Origin: Dryocosmus kuriphilus | Taxonomy: Eukaryota > Arthropoda > Insecta > Hymenoptera > Cynipidae | Length of the DNA stretch: 64,000 nucleotides | Reading direction: 5' to 3' | Assembly (NCBI GenBank): GCA_038277395.1 | Contig: CM076190.1 | Coordinates: 185,568,001-185,632,000 of the forward strand | In this document: piece by piece, positions 20,301 through 34,434 of the stretch | How the letters are laid out: each line of letters begins with the position of its first letter | Position numbering within the stretch: position 1 is the stretch's first letter | The notes under the pieces: model-generated | Seen by the model: the letters and a program-made list of their open reading frames with translations, nothing else | What the model was told of the DNA's origin: nothing | Databases searched by the model: none | Made by a program: the position numbers and the translations under genes

Positions 20301-23300
20301 TTATTCTGCAAACCACCTTTAACCGTGGCTTTTTGATCATTACTCATAACAATCTTTTCGTTATTTCATGATTCGGCTTATAAATTGATTGATGAGTTTT
20401 TGCGATGCATAATAAGTAGTACTGAAATAGCACTAAACGTATGCAATGAAGTGTTTAACACCCTTTTTTCAGTATTCATTTGTTTTTCTGATTAGTACTG
20501 CACAGGCGCGGTAGACCGAATCCACTATTCATTTGTTTTATTCTGCAAACCACCTTTAGCCGTGGCTTTTTGATCATTACTCATAAAAAATCTTTTCGTT
20601 ATTTCATGATTCGGCTTATAAATTGATTGATGAGTATTTGCGATGCATAATAAGTACTGAAATAGCACTAAACGTATGCAATGAAGTGTTTAACACCAAT
20701 GAAGTGTTTAATCTTTTTTTCAGTATTCATTTGTATTTTTTTTTCTGATTAGTACTGCACAGGCGCGGTAGACCGAATCCACTATTCATTTGTTTTATTC
20801 TGCAAACCACCTTTAGCCGTGGCTTTTTGATCATTACTCATAAAAATCTTTTCGTTATTTCATGATTCGGCTTATAAATTGATTGATGAGTATTTGCGAT
20901 GCATAATAAGTACTGAAATAGCACTAAACGTATGCAATGAAGTGTTTAACACCCTTTTTCAGTATTCATTTGTTTTTCTGATTAGTACTGCACAGGCGCG
21001 GTAGACCGAATCCACTATTCATTTGTTTTATTCTGCAAACCACCTTTAGCCGTGGCTTTTTGATCATTACTCATAAAAATCTTTTCGTTATTTCATGATT
21101 TCGTCTTATAAATTGATTGATGAGTATTTGCGATGCATAATAAGTACTGAAATAGCACTAAACGTATGCAATGAAGTGTTTAACACCCTTTTTCAGTATT
21201 CATTTGTTTTTCTGATTAGTACTGCACAGGCGCGGTAGACCGAATCCACTATTCATTTGTTTTATTCTGCAAACCACCTTTAGCCGTGGCTTTTTGATCA
21301 TTACTCATAAAAATCTTTTCGTTATTTCATGATTCGGCTTATAAATTGATTGATGAGTATTTGCGATGCATAATAAGTACTGAAATAGCACTAAACGTAT
21401 GCAATGAAGTGTTTAACACCCTTTTTTTCAGTATTCATTTGTTTTTCTGATTAGTACTGCACAGGCGCGGTAGACCGAATCCACTATTCATTTGTTTTAT
21501 TCTGCAAACCACCTTTAGCCGTGGCTTTTTGATCATTACTCATAAAAATCTTTTCGTTATTTCATGATTCGGCTTATAAATTGATTGATGAGTATTTGCG
21601 ATGCATAATAAGTACTGAAATAGCACTAAACGTATGCAATGAAGTGTTTAACACCCTTTTTCAGTATTCATTTGTTTTTCTGATTAGTACTGCACAGGCG
21701 CGGTAGACCGAATCCACTATTCATTTGTTTTATTCTGCAAACCACCTTTAGCCGTGGCTTTTTGATCATTACTCATAAAAATCTTTTCGTTATTTCATGA
21801 TTCGGCTTATAAATTAATTGATGAGTATTTGCGATGCATAATAAGTACTGAAATAGCACTAAACGTATGCAATGAAGTGTTTAACACCCTTTTTCAGTAT
21901 TCATTTGTTTTTTTCTGATTAGTACTGCACAGGCGCGGTAGACCGAATCCACTATTCATTTGTTTTATTCTGCAAACCACCTTTAGCCGTGGCTTTTTGA
22001 TCATTACTCATAAAAATTTCATGATTCGGCTTATCTTTTCGTTATTTCATGATTCGTCTTATAAATTGATTGATGTAGTATTTGCGATTGCATGAATAAG
22101 TACTGAAATAGCACTAAACGTATGCAATGAAGTGTTTAAATTGATTGATGAGTACCATAATAAGTTTTTCAGAAGTGTTTAACATCAGTATTCATTTGTT
22201 TTTCTGATTAGTACTGCACAGGCGCGGTAGACCGAATCCACTATTCATTTGTTTTATTCTGCAAACCACCTTTAGCCGTGGCTTTTTGATCATTACTCAT
22301 AAAAATCTTTTCGTTATTTCATGATTCGGCTTATAAATTGATTGATGAGTATTTGCGATGCATAATAAGTACTGAAATAGCACTAAACGTATGCAATGAA
22401 GTGTTTAACACCCTTTTTTCAGTATTCATTTGTTTTTCTGATTAGTACTGCACAGGCGCGGTAGACCGAATCCACTATTCATTTGTTTTATTCTGCAAAC
22501 CACCTTTAGCCGTGGCTTTTTGATCATTACTCATAAAAATCTTTTCGTTATTTCATGATTCGGCTTATAAATTGATTGATGAGTATTTGCGATGCATAAT
22601 AAGTACTGAAATAGCACTAAACGTATGCAATGAAGTGTTTAACACCCTTTTTTTCAGTATTCAGTATTTTGTTTTTCTGATTAGTACTGCACAGGCGCGG
22701 TAGACCGAATCCACTATTCATTTGTTTTATTCTGCAAACCACCTTTAGCCGTGGCTTTTTGATCATTACTCATAAAAATCTTTTCGTTTATTTCATGATT
22801 CGGCTTATAAATTGATTGATGAGTATTTGCGATGCATAATAAGTACTGAAATAGCACTAAACGTATGCAATGAAGTGTTTAACACCCTTTTTTCAGTATT
22901 CATTTGTTTTTCTGATTAGTACTGCACAGGCGCGGTAGACCGAATCCACTATTCATTTGTTTTATTCTGCAAACCACCTTTAACCGTGGCTTTTTTGATC
23001 ATTACTCATAAAATATCTTTTCGTTTTATTTCATGATTCGGCTTATAAATAAATTATTGATGAGTATTTGCGATGCATAATAAGTACTGAAATAGCACTA
23101 AACGTATGCAATGAAGTGTTTAACACACCCTTTTTCAGTATTCATTTGTTTTTCTGATTAGTACTGCACAGGCGCGGTAGACCGAATCCACTATTCATTT
23201 GTTTTATTCTGCAAACCACCTTTAGCCGTGGCTTTTTGATCATTACTCATAACAATATTTTCGTTATTTCATGATTCGGCTTATAAATTGATTGATGAGT

Positions 23301-26300
23301 ATTTGCGATGCATAATAAGTACTGAAATAGCACTAAACGTATGCAATGAAGTGTTTAACACCCTTTTTCAGTATTCATTTCATTTTTTTTCTGATTAGTA
23401 CTGCACAGGCGCGGTAGACCGAATCCACTATTCATTTGTTTTATTCTGCAAACCACCTTTAGCCGTGGCTTTTTGATCATTACTCATAACAATCTTTTCG
23501 TTATTTCATGATTCGGCTTATTTGATTGATGAGTATTTGCGTTCATAATAAGTACTGAAATAGCACTAAACGTTTCAATGAAGTATTTCATTTTTCAGTA
23601 TTCATTTGTTTTTCTGATTAGTATGCACATTAGACCGAATCCACTATTCATTTGTTTTATTCTGAGTACCTTTAACCGTGCTTTTTGATCATTACTCATA
23701 ACAATATTTTCGTTATTTCATGATTCGGCTTATAAATTGATTGATGAGTATTTGCGTTGCATAATAAGTACTGAAATAGCACTAAACGTATGCAATGAAG
23801 TGTTTAACACCCCTTTTTCAGTATTCATTTGTTTTTCTGATTAGTACTGCACAGGCGCGGTAGACCGAATCCACTATTCATTTGTTTTATTCTGCAAACC
23901 ACCTTTAGCCGTGGCTTTTTGATCATTACTCATAAAAATCTTTTCGTTATTTCATGATTCGGCTTATAAATTGATTGATGAGTATTTGCGATGCATAATA
24001 AGTACTGAAATAGCACTAAACGTATGCAATGAAGTGTTTAACACCCTTTTTTCAGTATTCATTTTTTTTCTGATTAGTACTGCACAGGCGCGGTAGACCG
24101 AATCCACTATTCATTTGTTTTATTCTGCAAACCACCTTTAGCCGTGGCTTTTTGATCATTACTCATAAAAATCTTTTCGTTATTTCATGATTCGGCTTAT
24201 AAATTGATTGATGAGTATTTGCGATGCATAATAAGTACTGAAATAGCACTAAACGTATGCAATGAAGTGTTTAAACCCTTTTTTTCAGTATTCATTTGTT
24301 TTTCTGATTAGTACTGCACAGGCGCGGTAGACCGAATCCACTATTCATTTGTTTTATTCTGCTGCAAAAACCATCTTTAGCCGTGGCTTTTTGATCATTA
24401 CTCATAAAAATCTTTTCGTTATTTCATGATTCGGCTTATAAATGATTGATTGATGAGTATTTGCGATGCATAATAAGTACTGAAATAGCACTAAACGTAT
24501 GCAATGAAGTGTTTAACACCCTTTTTTCAGTATTCATTTGTTTTTCTGATTAGTACTGCACAGGCGCGGTAGACCGAATCCACTATTCATTTGTTTTATT
24601 CTGCAAACCACCTTTAGCCGTGGCTTTTTGATCATTACTCATAAAAATCTTTTCGTTATTTCATGATTCGGCTTATAAATTGATTGATGAGTATTTGCGA
24701 TGCATAATAAGTACTGAAATAGCACTAAACGTATGCAATGAAGTGTTTAACACCCTTTTTCAGTATTCATTTGTTTTTCTGATTAGTACTGCACAGGCGC
24801 GGTAGACCGAATCCACTATTCATTTGTTTTATTCTGCAAACCACCTTTAGCCGTGGCTTTTTGATCATTACTCATAACAATCTTTTCGTTATTTCATGAT
24901 TCGGCTTATAAATTGATTGATGAGTATTTGCGATGCATAATAAGTACTGAAATAGCACTAAACGTATGCAATGAAGTGTTTAACACCCTTTTTTCAGTAT
25001 TCATTTGTTTTTTCTGATTAGTACTGCACAGGCGCGGTAGACCGAATCCACTATTCATTTGTTTTATTCTGCAAACCACCTTTAGCCGTGGCTTTTTGAT
25101 CATTACTCATAAAAATCTTTTCGTTATTTCATGATTCGGCTTATAAATTGATTGATGAGTATTTGCGATGCATAATAAGTACTGAAATAGCACTAAACGT
25201 ATGCAATGAAGTGTTTAACACCCTTTTTCAGTATTCATTTGTTTTTCTGATTAGTACTGCACAGGCGCGGTAGACCGAATCCACTATTCATTTGTTTTAT
25301 TCTGCAAACCACCTTTAGCCGTGGCTTTTTGATCATTACTCATAACAATCTTTTCGTTATTTCATGATTCGGCTTATAAATTGATTGATGAGTATTTGCG
25401 ATGCATAATAAGTACTGAAATAGCACTAAACGTATGCAATGAAGTGTTTAACACCCTTTTTTCAGTATTCATTTGTTTTTCTGATTAGTACTGCACAGGC
25501 GCGGTAGACCGAATCCACTATTCATTTGTTTTATTCTGCAAACCACCTTTAGCCGTGGCTTTTTGATCATTACTCATAAAATATCTTTTCGTTATTTCAT
25601 GATTCGGCTTATAAATTAATTGATGAGTATTTGCGATGCATAATAAGTACTGAAATAGCACTAAACGTATGCAATGAAGTGTTTAACACCCTTTTTTCAG
25701 TATTCATTTGTTTTTCTGATTAGTACTGCACAGGCGCGGTAGACCGAATCCACTATTCATTTGTTTTATTCTGCAAACCACCTTTAGCCGTGGCTTTTTG
25801 ATCATTACTCATAACAATCTTTTCGTTATTTCATGATTCGGCTTATAAATTGATTGATGAGTATTTGCGATGCATAATAAGTACTGAAATAGCACTAAAC
25901 GTATGCAATGAAGTGTTTAACACCCTTTTTTTCAGTATTCATTTTGTTTTTCTGATTAGTACTGCACAGGCGCGGTAGACCGAATCCACTATTCATTTGT
26001 TTTATTCTGCAAACCATCTTTAGCCGTGGCTTTTTGATCATTACTCATAAAAAAATCTTTTCGTTATTTCATGATTCGGCTTATAAATTGATTGATGAGT
26101 ATTTGCGATGCATAATAAGTACTGAAATAGCACTAAACGTATGCAATGAAGTGTTTAACACCCTTTTTTCAGTATTCATTTGTTTTTCTGATTAGTACTG
26201 CACAGGCGCGGTAGACCGAATCCACTATTCATTTGTTTTATTCTGCAAACCACCTTTAGCCGTGGCTTTTTGATCATTACTCATAACAATCTTTTCGTTA

Positions 26301-29300
26301 TTTCATGATTCGGCTTATAAATTGATTGATGAGTATTTGCGATGCATAATAAGTACTGAAATAGCACTAAACGTATGCAATGAAGTGTTTAACACCCTGT
26401 TTTTCAGTATTCATTTGTTTTTCTGATTAGTACTGCACAGGCGCGGTAGACCGAATCCACTATTCATTTGTTTTATTCTGCAAACCACCTTTAGCCGTGG
26501 CTTTTTGATCATTACTCATAACAATCTTTTCGTTATTTCATGATTCGGCTTATAAATTGATTGATGAGTATTTGCGTTGCATAATAAGTACTGAAATAGC
26601 ACTAAACGTATGCAATGAAGTGTTTAACACCCTTTTTTCAGTATTCATTTGTTTTTCTGATTAGTACTGCACAGGCGCGGTAGACCGAATCCACTATTCA
26701 TTTGTTTTATTCTGCAAACCACCTTTAGCCGTGGCTTTTTGATCATTTACTCATAAAAATCTTTTCGTTATTTCATGATTCGGCTTATAAATTGATTGAT
26801 GAGTATTTGCGATGCATAATAATAAGTACTGAAATAGCACTAAACGTATGCAATGAAGTGTTTAACACCCTTTTTTCAGTATTCATTTGTTTTTCTGATT
26901 AGTACTGCACAGGCGCGGTAGACCGAATCCACTATTCATTTTTTTTTATTCTGCAAACCACCTTTAGCCGTGGCTTTTTGATCATTACTCATAACAATCT
27001 TTTCGTTATTTCATGATTCGGCTTATAAATTGATTGATGAGTATTTGCGATGCATGATAATAAGTACTGAAATAGCACTAAACGTATGCAATGAAGTGTT
27101 TAACACCCTTTTTCAGTATTCATTTGTTTTTTCTGATTAGTACTGCACAGGCGCGGTAGACCGAATCCACTATTCATTTGTTTTATTCTGCAAACCACCT
27201 TTTTCATTACTCATAACCGTGGCTTATAAATTGATTGATGAGTATTTTTTGATCATTACTCATAAATGAATCTTTTCGTTATTTCATGATTCGGTAGACC
27301 GAATCCACTATTTATAAATTATTATTGATGATTTCATATTTGCGATTGCATAATAAGTACTGAAATAGCACTAAACGTATGCAATGAAGTGTTTAACACC
27401 CTTTTTTCAGTATTCATTTGTTTTTCTGATTAGTACTGCACAGGCGCGGTAGACCGAATCCACTATATTCATTTGTTTTATTCTGCAAACCACCTTTAAC
27501 CGTGGCTTTTTGATCATTACTCATAACAAATCTTTTCGTTATTTCATGATTCGGCTTATAAATTGATTGATGAGTATTTGCGATGCATAATAAGTACTGA
27601 AATAGCACTAAACGTATGCAATGAAGTGTTTAACACCCTTTTTCAGTATTCATTTGTTTTTCTGATTTTCAGTAGTACTGCACAGGCGCGGTAGACCGAA
27701 TCCACTATTCATTTGTTTTATTCTGCAAACCACCTTTAACCGTGGCTTTTTGATCATTACTCATAAACAATATTTTCGTTATTTCATGATTCGGCTTATA
27801 AATTTTGAATGAGTATTTGCGTTGCATAATAAGTACTGAAATAATAGCACTAAACGTATGCAATGAAGTGTTTAACACCCTTTTTTTTCAGTATTCATTT
27901 GTTTTTCTGATTATAGTACTGCACAGGCGCGGTAGACCGAATCCACTATTCATTTGTTTTATTCTGCAAACCACCTTTAGCCGTGGCTTTTTGATCATTA
28001 CTCATAACAATCTTTTCGTTATTTCATGATTCGTCTTATAAATTGATTGATGAGTATTTGCGATGCATAATAAGTACTGAAATAGCACTAAACGTATGCA
28101 ATGAAGTGTTTAACACCCTTTTTCAGTATTCATTTGTTTTTCTGATTAGTACTGCACAGGCGCGGTAGACCGAATCCACTATTCATTTGTTTTATTCTGC
28201 AAACCACCTTTAGCCGTGGCTTTTTGATCATTACTCATAAAAATCTTTTCGTTATTTCATGATTCGGCTTATAAATTGATTGATGAGTATTTGCGATGCA
28301 TAATAAGTACTGAAATAGCACTAAACGTATGCAATGAAGTGTTTAACACCCCTTTTTCAGTATTCATTTGTTTTTCTGATTAGTACTGCACAGGCGCGGT
28401 AGACCGAATCCACTATTCATTTGTTTTATTCTGCAAACCACCTTTAGCCGTGGCTTTTTGATCATTACTCATAAAAATCTTTTCGTTATTTCATGATTCG
28501 GCTTATAAATTGATTGATGAGTATTTGCGATGCATAATAAGTACTGAAATAGCACTAAACGTATGCAATGAAGTGTTTAACACCCTTTTTCAGTATTCAT
28601 TTGTTTTTCTGATTAGTACTGCACAGGCGCGGTAGACCGAATCCACTATTCATTTGTTTTATTCTGCAAACCACCTTTAGCCGTGGCCTTTTTGATCATT
28701 ACTCATAAAAATATTTTCGTTATTTCATGATTCGGCTTATAAATTGATTGATGAGTATTTGCGATGCATAATAAGTACTGAAATAGCACTAAACGTATGC
28801 AATGAAGTGTTTAACACCCTTTTTCAGTATTCATTTGTTTTTCTGATTAGTACTGCACAGGCGCGGTAGACCGAATCCACTATTCATTTGTTTTATTCTG
28901 CAAACCACCTTTAACCGTGGCTTTTTGATCATTACTCATAAAAATCTTTTCGTTATTTCATGATTCGGCTTATAAATTAATTAATGAGTATTTGCGATGC
29001 ATAATAAGTACTGAAATAGCACTAAACGTATGCAATGAAGTGTTTAACACCCTTTTTCAGTATTCATTTTTGTTTTTCTGATTAGTACTGCACAGGCGCG
29101 GTAGACCGAATCCACTATTCATTTGTTTTATTCTGCAAACCACCTTTAGCCGTGGCTTTTTGATCATTACTCATAAAAATCTTTTCGTTATTTCATGATT
29201 CGGCTTATAAATTGATTGATGAGTATTTGCGATGCATAATAAGTACTGAAATAGCACTAAACGTATGCAATGAAGTGTTTAACACCCTTTTTCAGTATTC

Positions 29301-30296
29301 ATTTGTTTTTCTGATTAGTACTGCACAGGCGCGGTAGACCGAATCCACTATTCATTTGTTTTATTCTGCAAACCACCTTTAGCCGTGGCTTTTTGATCAT
29401 TACTCATAAAATCTTTTCGTTATTTCATGATTCGGCTTATAAATTGATTGATGAGTATTTGCGATGCATAATAAGTACTGAAATAGCACTAAACGTATGC
29501 AATGAAGTGTTTAACACCCTTTTTCAGTATTTCATTTGTTTTTCTGATTAGTACTGCACAGGCGCGGTAGACCGAATCCACTATTCATTTGTTTTATTCT
29601 GCAAACCACTTTAACCGTGGCTTTTTGATCATTACTCATAACAATATTTTCGTTATTAATTATGATTCGGCTTATAAATTGATTGATGAGTATTTTGCGT
29701 TGCATTAAGTACTGAAATAGCACTAAACGTATGCAATGAAGTGTTTAACACCTGTTTTCAGTATTCATTTGTTTTTCTGATTACTGCACAGGCGCGGTAG
29801 ACCGAATCCACTATTCATTTGTTTTACAAAACCCCTTACGTAATTAATGGACATTACTCCTAACAATCTTTTCGTTATTTCATGATTCGTCTTATAAATT
29901 GATTGATGAATATTTGCTTATTGAGTATTTGCATGCATAATAAGTACTGAAATAGCACTAAACGTATGCAATGAAGTGTTTAACACCCTTTTTTCAGTAT
30001 TCATTTGTTTTTCTGATTAGTACTGCACAGGCGCGGTAGACCGAATCCACTATTCATTTGTTTTATTCTGCAAACGATCTTTAACCGTGGCTTTTTGATC
30101 ATTACTCATAACAATATTTTCGTTATTTCATGATTCGTCTTATAAATTGATTGATGAGTATTTGCAATGCATAATAAGTACTGAAATAGCACTAAACGTA
30201 TGCAATGAAGTGCTCAACACCCTTTTTTCAGTATTCATTTGTTTTTCTGATCACTACTGCGCTGGCGCGGTAGACCGAATCCATTATTCATTTGTT
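17379..30296. repeat. ~233-bp satellite DNA array, about 55 monomers
   Basis: Successive copies of GCACAGGCGCGGTAGACCG start at 17681, 17914 and 18147, giving a 233-bp period. The monomer also contains TTTCGTTATTTCATGATTCG, AAATTGATTGATGAGTATTT and CACTAAACGTATGCAATGAA. Most monomers are near-identical, differing by single bases and T-run length, all in one orientation. The first units (17379-17600) and last (about 30220-30296) are more diverged, as expected at array edges. Scrambled or truncated monomers occur near 19930-20060, 22010-22190, 23520-23680, 27190-27340 and 29640-29930. No gene is supported inside. Confidence 0.97.
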
Positions 30297-30446
30297 TTCA
30301 TTTCAGTAAAGTTGACAACTGAGAGTCAAGCATTGCATCTTAAAAGTTGAAAATAATTTCTAACATCAATCTTAATTATTCTTTTGATTATTCGCATTGC
30401 TTGTCTATTAAAGCTTCTGTTCTTTATTGGTATTTTTTCTTTGACA

Positions 30447-32482
30447 ATGCCTACAATGGCAGCGATAAGCTTAAAGTGTGCTGGTTGTGACACACTTTTA
30501 AAAAAAGTAAAGGGTAAAAAAAAATTTTTCTTCATTTTTGAAAAGACTAATAGTGGTTGATGATATCCTATGTAATTCATGCCGACTGCGCTTTTATTAT
30601 AGAAAGGACTCTAAAAAAGATGCTGAGTCTGAAACCGAAAGAGACACTCCCTCTGAATCTTAAACTGGTGATCCATCGTTCGAAACTAAATCCAGATCCA
30701 AAAAAGTTACTGAGGTGGAATGTGTTGAAATTCCCATCCAAAGAACTGTAGCTACACACAAATATTGTTGTATTTGTTCATTGTCTAATGATCTGACTAT
30801 GATTCCTGAAAAAGCTCAAAGTAAAGCGTATATTAAGAAAAAATTTACATACCAGATGCAAATCGGTGTTATAAATGTCACTTAATAAAAAATATAATTT
30901 ATGAAGAAGAGCTTGGACTTCTGAGGGTACACTCTAACACAGCAAACCTCATAGCGTTAGAGTTAGCCAAAGTGATGGAAACTCCTTCTGTAAATTGTGA
31001 TTTGTCATTATTTGATAAAGTGGGTGAATATAGCCTTTCGGAAAAACAGAAGTTTTTACGGGATTAGATTGGGAAAAGCTTAATATTATTAATGATATGA
31101 TGATTTCATTACGAAACAGTCAATCCCGTTCGGTGATCCAAGCTCTCGTTGTCTTTATTTTTAAATTAAGCACTGGAAATTCTAATAAAATGATAGCTTC
31201 CATCCTGCACTTAAAAGATGAACATGATGTTTCAGATTACTCGAACAGTATAATAAAATCTTTTGAAAATGACGTTTTGCCACTTCGTTTTGGCATACAT
31301 GCTTGCAATAGAGATGATCTAATTCAGAACCATACAACCGAAATGTCAGAAAAGTGATTCAATCTGAATAATTTAATTTTGATCTGCGATGGCACGTACG
31401 CTCGTCATCAAAAGAGCACTAACAACGAGTACCAAAGGAAATCTTACTCGGGGCAGAAGAAGGTTCCTCTTTGTAAACCCTTCACTGTGTGCACAACTGG
31501 CGGTTATATTGTTGACATACTTGGACCATACTATGCTAACGAAAATGATGCGGAGGTTTTAAAAACTGTCATCGACGATCCAAATAGTTTGTGCAAGCTT
31601 CTAAAAGAAGGTGATGTTTTCGTCCTTGATCGTGGTTTCCGTGATGTAGTAAAGAAATTAGAAGATGAGAATTTCAAAGTGTTGATGCCTGCTCTAAAAG
31701 GTAAAAGAAAACAACTGTCCACGGAAGAGTCCAATGAGTCTCGTTTTGTCACTAAAATTCGCTGGGCAGTTGAATCTGTTTACGGGGTACTTAAGCAAAA
31801 GTATCGCCTTCTGGATCAAAAAATTGATAACAAACTCATACCGAAAATTGGGACTTATTTTAAAATTGCGTCGTTTCTGAACAATACTTTTGGAAAAAGG
31901 TTCCATTCTGACGAAGACATTTTCAATGAAGTTCTGCAGAGAATGCATAATCAAAAGGATGTGCAGAATACTTTGGCGACTGAGGTAGAAGAGAATGGTT
32001 GGCTTTATCGAAAGCAACCTTTGCAAAGTGTTACGTCCGATGACATTTTAGATTTCCCAGAAATGACGGAAAGAGATTCGAAGATCTTATTTACTGGTTC
32101 ATAACAACTCAGCCAAGCCGTATCATATTTGGCAGAAATGATCGATAAAGATGAGAAGTTAAGAATTGAGTACGCAAAAGATCAGTCAAATGTAATAAAG
32201 TTAAAAGTTCCATCTCGCCATTTTTCTCGCACAGCATATAGATGCTTCTTGCGATACAAGCCCCACACCGTTGGTGTTTCTGGTCTGACACATTACACAT
32301 GCGAATGTGCCAACGGAAATCGGACTATTGGTTGTTGCTCTCATATTGCTGTGGTAGTACATATATTATTTATCTTATGCTAGGTACTTATCGAAAATTG
32401 TCAAGCCAACGGAAGTATTAAGTGAAGTATTCAAGAAAAATAATTATATTCCAGTAATTGAAAATGACAGCGATGAAGATTA
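30447..32482 (+). pseudogene. DDE transposase with Cys-pair and SWIM zinc modules
   Basis: The likely start is the ATG at 30447 (A at -3), followed by CAGC and, after a frameshift near 30555, CNSC and later YCCICS: paired cysteines suggesting zinc binding. A helix-turn-helix-like segment lies near 31170-31260. The DDE core shows CDGTY (about 31385), VLDRGF (about 31622) and RWAVESVYGVLK (about 31762), with spacing typical of DDE_Tnp_4/Harbinger transposases. A SWIM-type CxC...CxH cluster follows (YTCECAN...CCSHIA, about 32293-32350). In-frame stops at 31355 and 32102, another near 31063 and a shift near 32370-32390 show it is dead. The C-terminal end reads ENDSDED then TAA at 32482. Confidence 0.75.
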
Positions 32483-32514
32483 AAAAAATAATCTCATTTA
32501 GAGTTAAAAGCACA

Positions 32515-33350
32515 TCGTTTCGTGAGAGGCAAGGGGACTCACACTAAAAAAGCACCCAATTTTGTGAGAGCCAAGGGGACTCACAATAAAAAGCACCCCA
32601 TTTTGTGAGAGACAAGGGAACTCACATTAAAAAAGCGTCCCGTTTTGTGAGAGGCAAGGGGACTCACACTAAAAAAGCACCCCGTTTTGTGAGATTCAAG
32701 GGGACTCACACTAAAAAAGCACCCAATTTTGTGAGAGGCAAGGGGACTCACAATAAAAAGCACCCCATTTTGTGAGAGGCAAGGGGACTCTCAATAAAAA
32801 GCACCCCATTTTGTGAGAGGCAAGGGGACTCTCAATAAAAAGCACCCCATTTTGTGAGAGGCAAGGGAACTCACATTAAAAAAGCATCCCGTTTTGTGAG
32901 AGGCAAGGGGACTCACAATAAAAAGCACCCCATTTTGTGAGAGGCAAGGGGACTCTCAATAAAAAGCACCCCATTTTGTGAGAGGCAAGGGGACTCTCAA
33001 TAAAAAGCACCCCATTTTTGTGAGAGGCAAGGGGACTCACACTAAAAAGCACCCCGTTTTGTGAGATTCAAGGGGACTCACACTAAAAAAGCACCCAATT
33101 TTGTGAGAGGCAAGGGGACTCACAATAAAAAGCACCCCATTTTGTGAGAGGCACGGGGACTCTCAATAAAAAGCACCCCATTTTGTGAGAGGCAAGGGGA
33201 CTCTCAATAAAAAGCACCCCATTTTGTGATAGGCAAAGGAACTCACATTAAAAAAGCATCCCGTTTTGTGAGAGGCAAGATAATTCACACTAAAAAAGCA
33301 TCCCGTTTTGTGAGAGGCAAGGGCACTCACACTAAAGCAGCACCCCGTTT
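32515..33350. repeat. 42-bp minisatellite, about 20 units
   Basis: Each unit follows the pattern GCACCCCATTTTGTGAGAGG, CAAGGGGACTCACA, then AATAAAA or CTAAAAAA. GTGAG and CTCAC within a unit are inverted, so each could form a small hairpin. Units vary in a few fixed positions (CACCC/CATCC; CACAC/CAATA/TCAAT). It begins 33 bp after the transposase stop. Confidence 0.95.
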
Positions 33351-34434
33351 TTCCCGAATTACATTTTTTAACGTTTATTTCTAACATGCCACGTCATATC
33401 ACAGTAATCGTATTTTCACTAAAGGGTAGAATTTTTAAAAGTCGCATTTGTTTTCCGTAACACTATTTATGTACAAAACACAATAAAAAATAAGTGATTC
33501 CTTATTAAAAAAGTGCACAGTTGCAAAGTGCCGTGCAGCATGCATGATTTTCATCATTTCTCGCGATCGAATACCACCACAAAAAATCTGTGAAAAATAT
33601 ATCTTGAAGCAGACATTTTAGGCTTTGTTTTGGGAAAAAAATTGTAGGCGTGAATCTAAAACATAACCTCCAAAAAAATGTTTGAATACTTCAAACATTT
33701 TTCTTGTCCGCATTTTTTATCAAAATTTTTTCAAAATTTTTTTTTGGGTTACTAACATTGGTGTACGTTACATACATTTTGTTAATCAAAATCAGTTGAG
33801 CCCTTTTGGAGAAAAACCACTTTTTTGATTTTTCTTTCCCCCTCCATAACTCCCTCAAAAATTCAATTTTAGGGTTATCATTGGGCGAAATTATACTTCA
33901 TATGGGCACAAACTATAACGTGGACTCAATACGCTTGGGGGCACTATTTACATGCTTATACCCCTAGGCCCTTTCAAATGTTAAAAGACTACGTCTCTTC
34001 ATTTTTCTATTTTTAAGTTTTAACCTTGAAAGTTGAAACAAGCATTTGCGGGTATTTTCAGGACCCAAACAAAACTGAATTTTTCAATTATGAGAACGCT
34101 ATCCCCTACTTTTGTTATTTTTTATTAAAAAAATATTGCCGTAAATTTTCTTTTATTTAAAAAAAAAATCATTTAGAGGTCCCGCTAGGGGTTTCTGGGT
34201 CTGGAAATGAATTGTCTTAGTTTTGTGTTGAAAAAAATTCAAATTTAAAGCTAAAACGTGCTTTTACCCCTAGAAAGTATTTGTTACTTATTGAAGAATA
34301 GAAGATAAATTTTACAAAAGAAAAACAGGAAAATTCGAAGTCATTATCGAGCTTAGAATACGAAAATTTTAATTTCTTTACAATGGTGTGAAATGTCCAA
34401 AAAAAAAAAAATTTTTTTTTTTTTAATTATAGGC
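33351..34434. repeat. AT-rich intergenic DNA with dispersed repeat copy
   Basis: No gene is seen. Positions 33972-34434 match 52626-53096 closely, including GACTACGTCTCTT, CATTTGCGGGTATTTTCA and AGAGGTCCCGCTAGGGGTTT, up to the LTR boundary. A perfect 13-bp-arm hairpin sits at 33674-33702 (AAAAATGTTTGAA, spacer TAC, then its complement). Confidence 0.8.

Larger units (their letters stand above)
30297..33350 (+). mobile_element. DDE DNA transposon (PIF/Harbinger-related type), degraded
   Basis: The block between the satellite and the unclassified AT-rich DNA holds a transposase pseudogene followed at once by a 42-bp minisatellite. Terminal inverted repeats were not identified, so the limits are those of the gene plus minisatellite. 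The superfamily call rests on the DDE_Tnp_4-like core only. Confidence 0.55.

Noticed and set aside
17379..30296. Small ORFs within the satellite
   Set aside because: They recur with the monomer, change with single-base indels and lack any protein likeness.
17379..30296. tRNA B-box likeness (CGAATCC) in the satellite monomer
   Set aside because: Only seven bases fit, there is no A-box at the right distance and no cloverleaf could be drawn.
32515..33350. CRISPR-like look of regularly spaced repeats
   Set aside because: The whole 42-bp unit repeats with no unique spacers, and the context is eukaryotic transposon DNA. It is a minisatellite.
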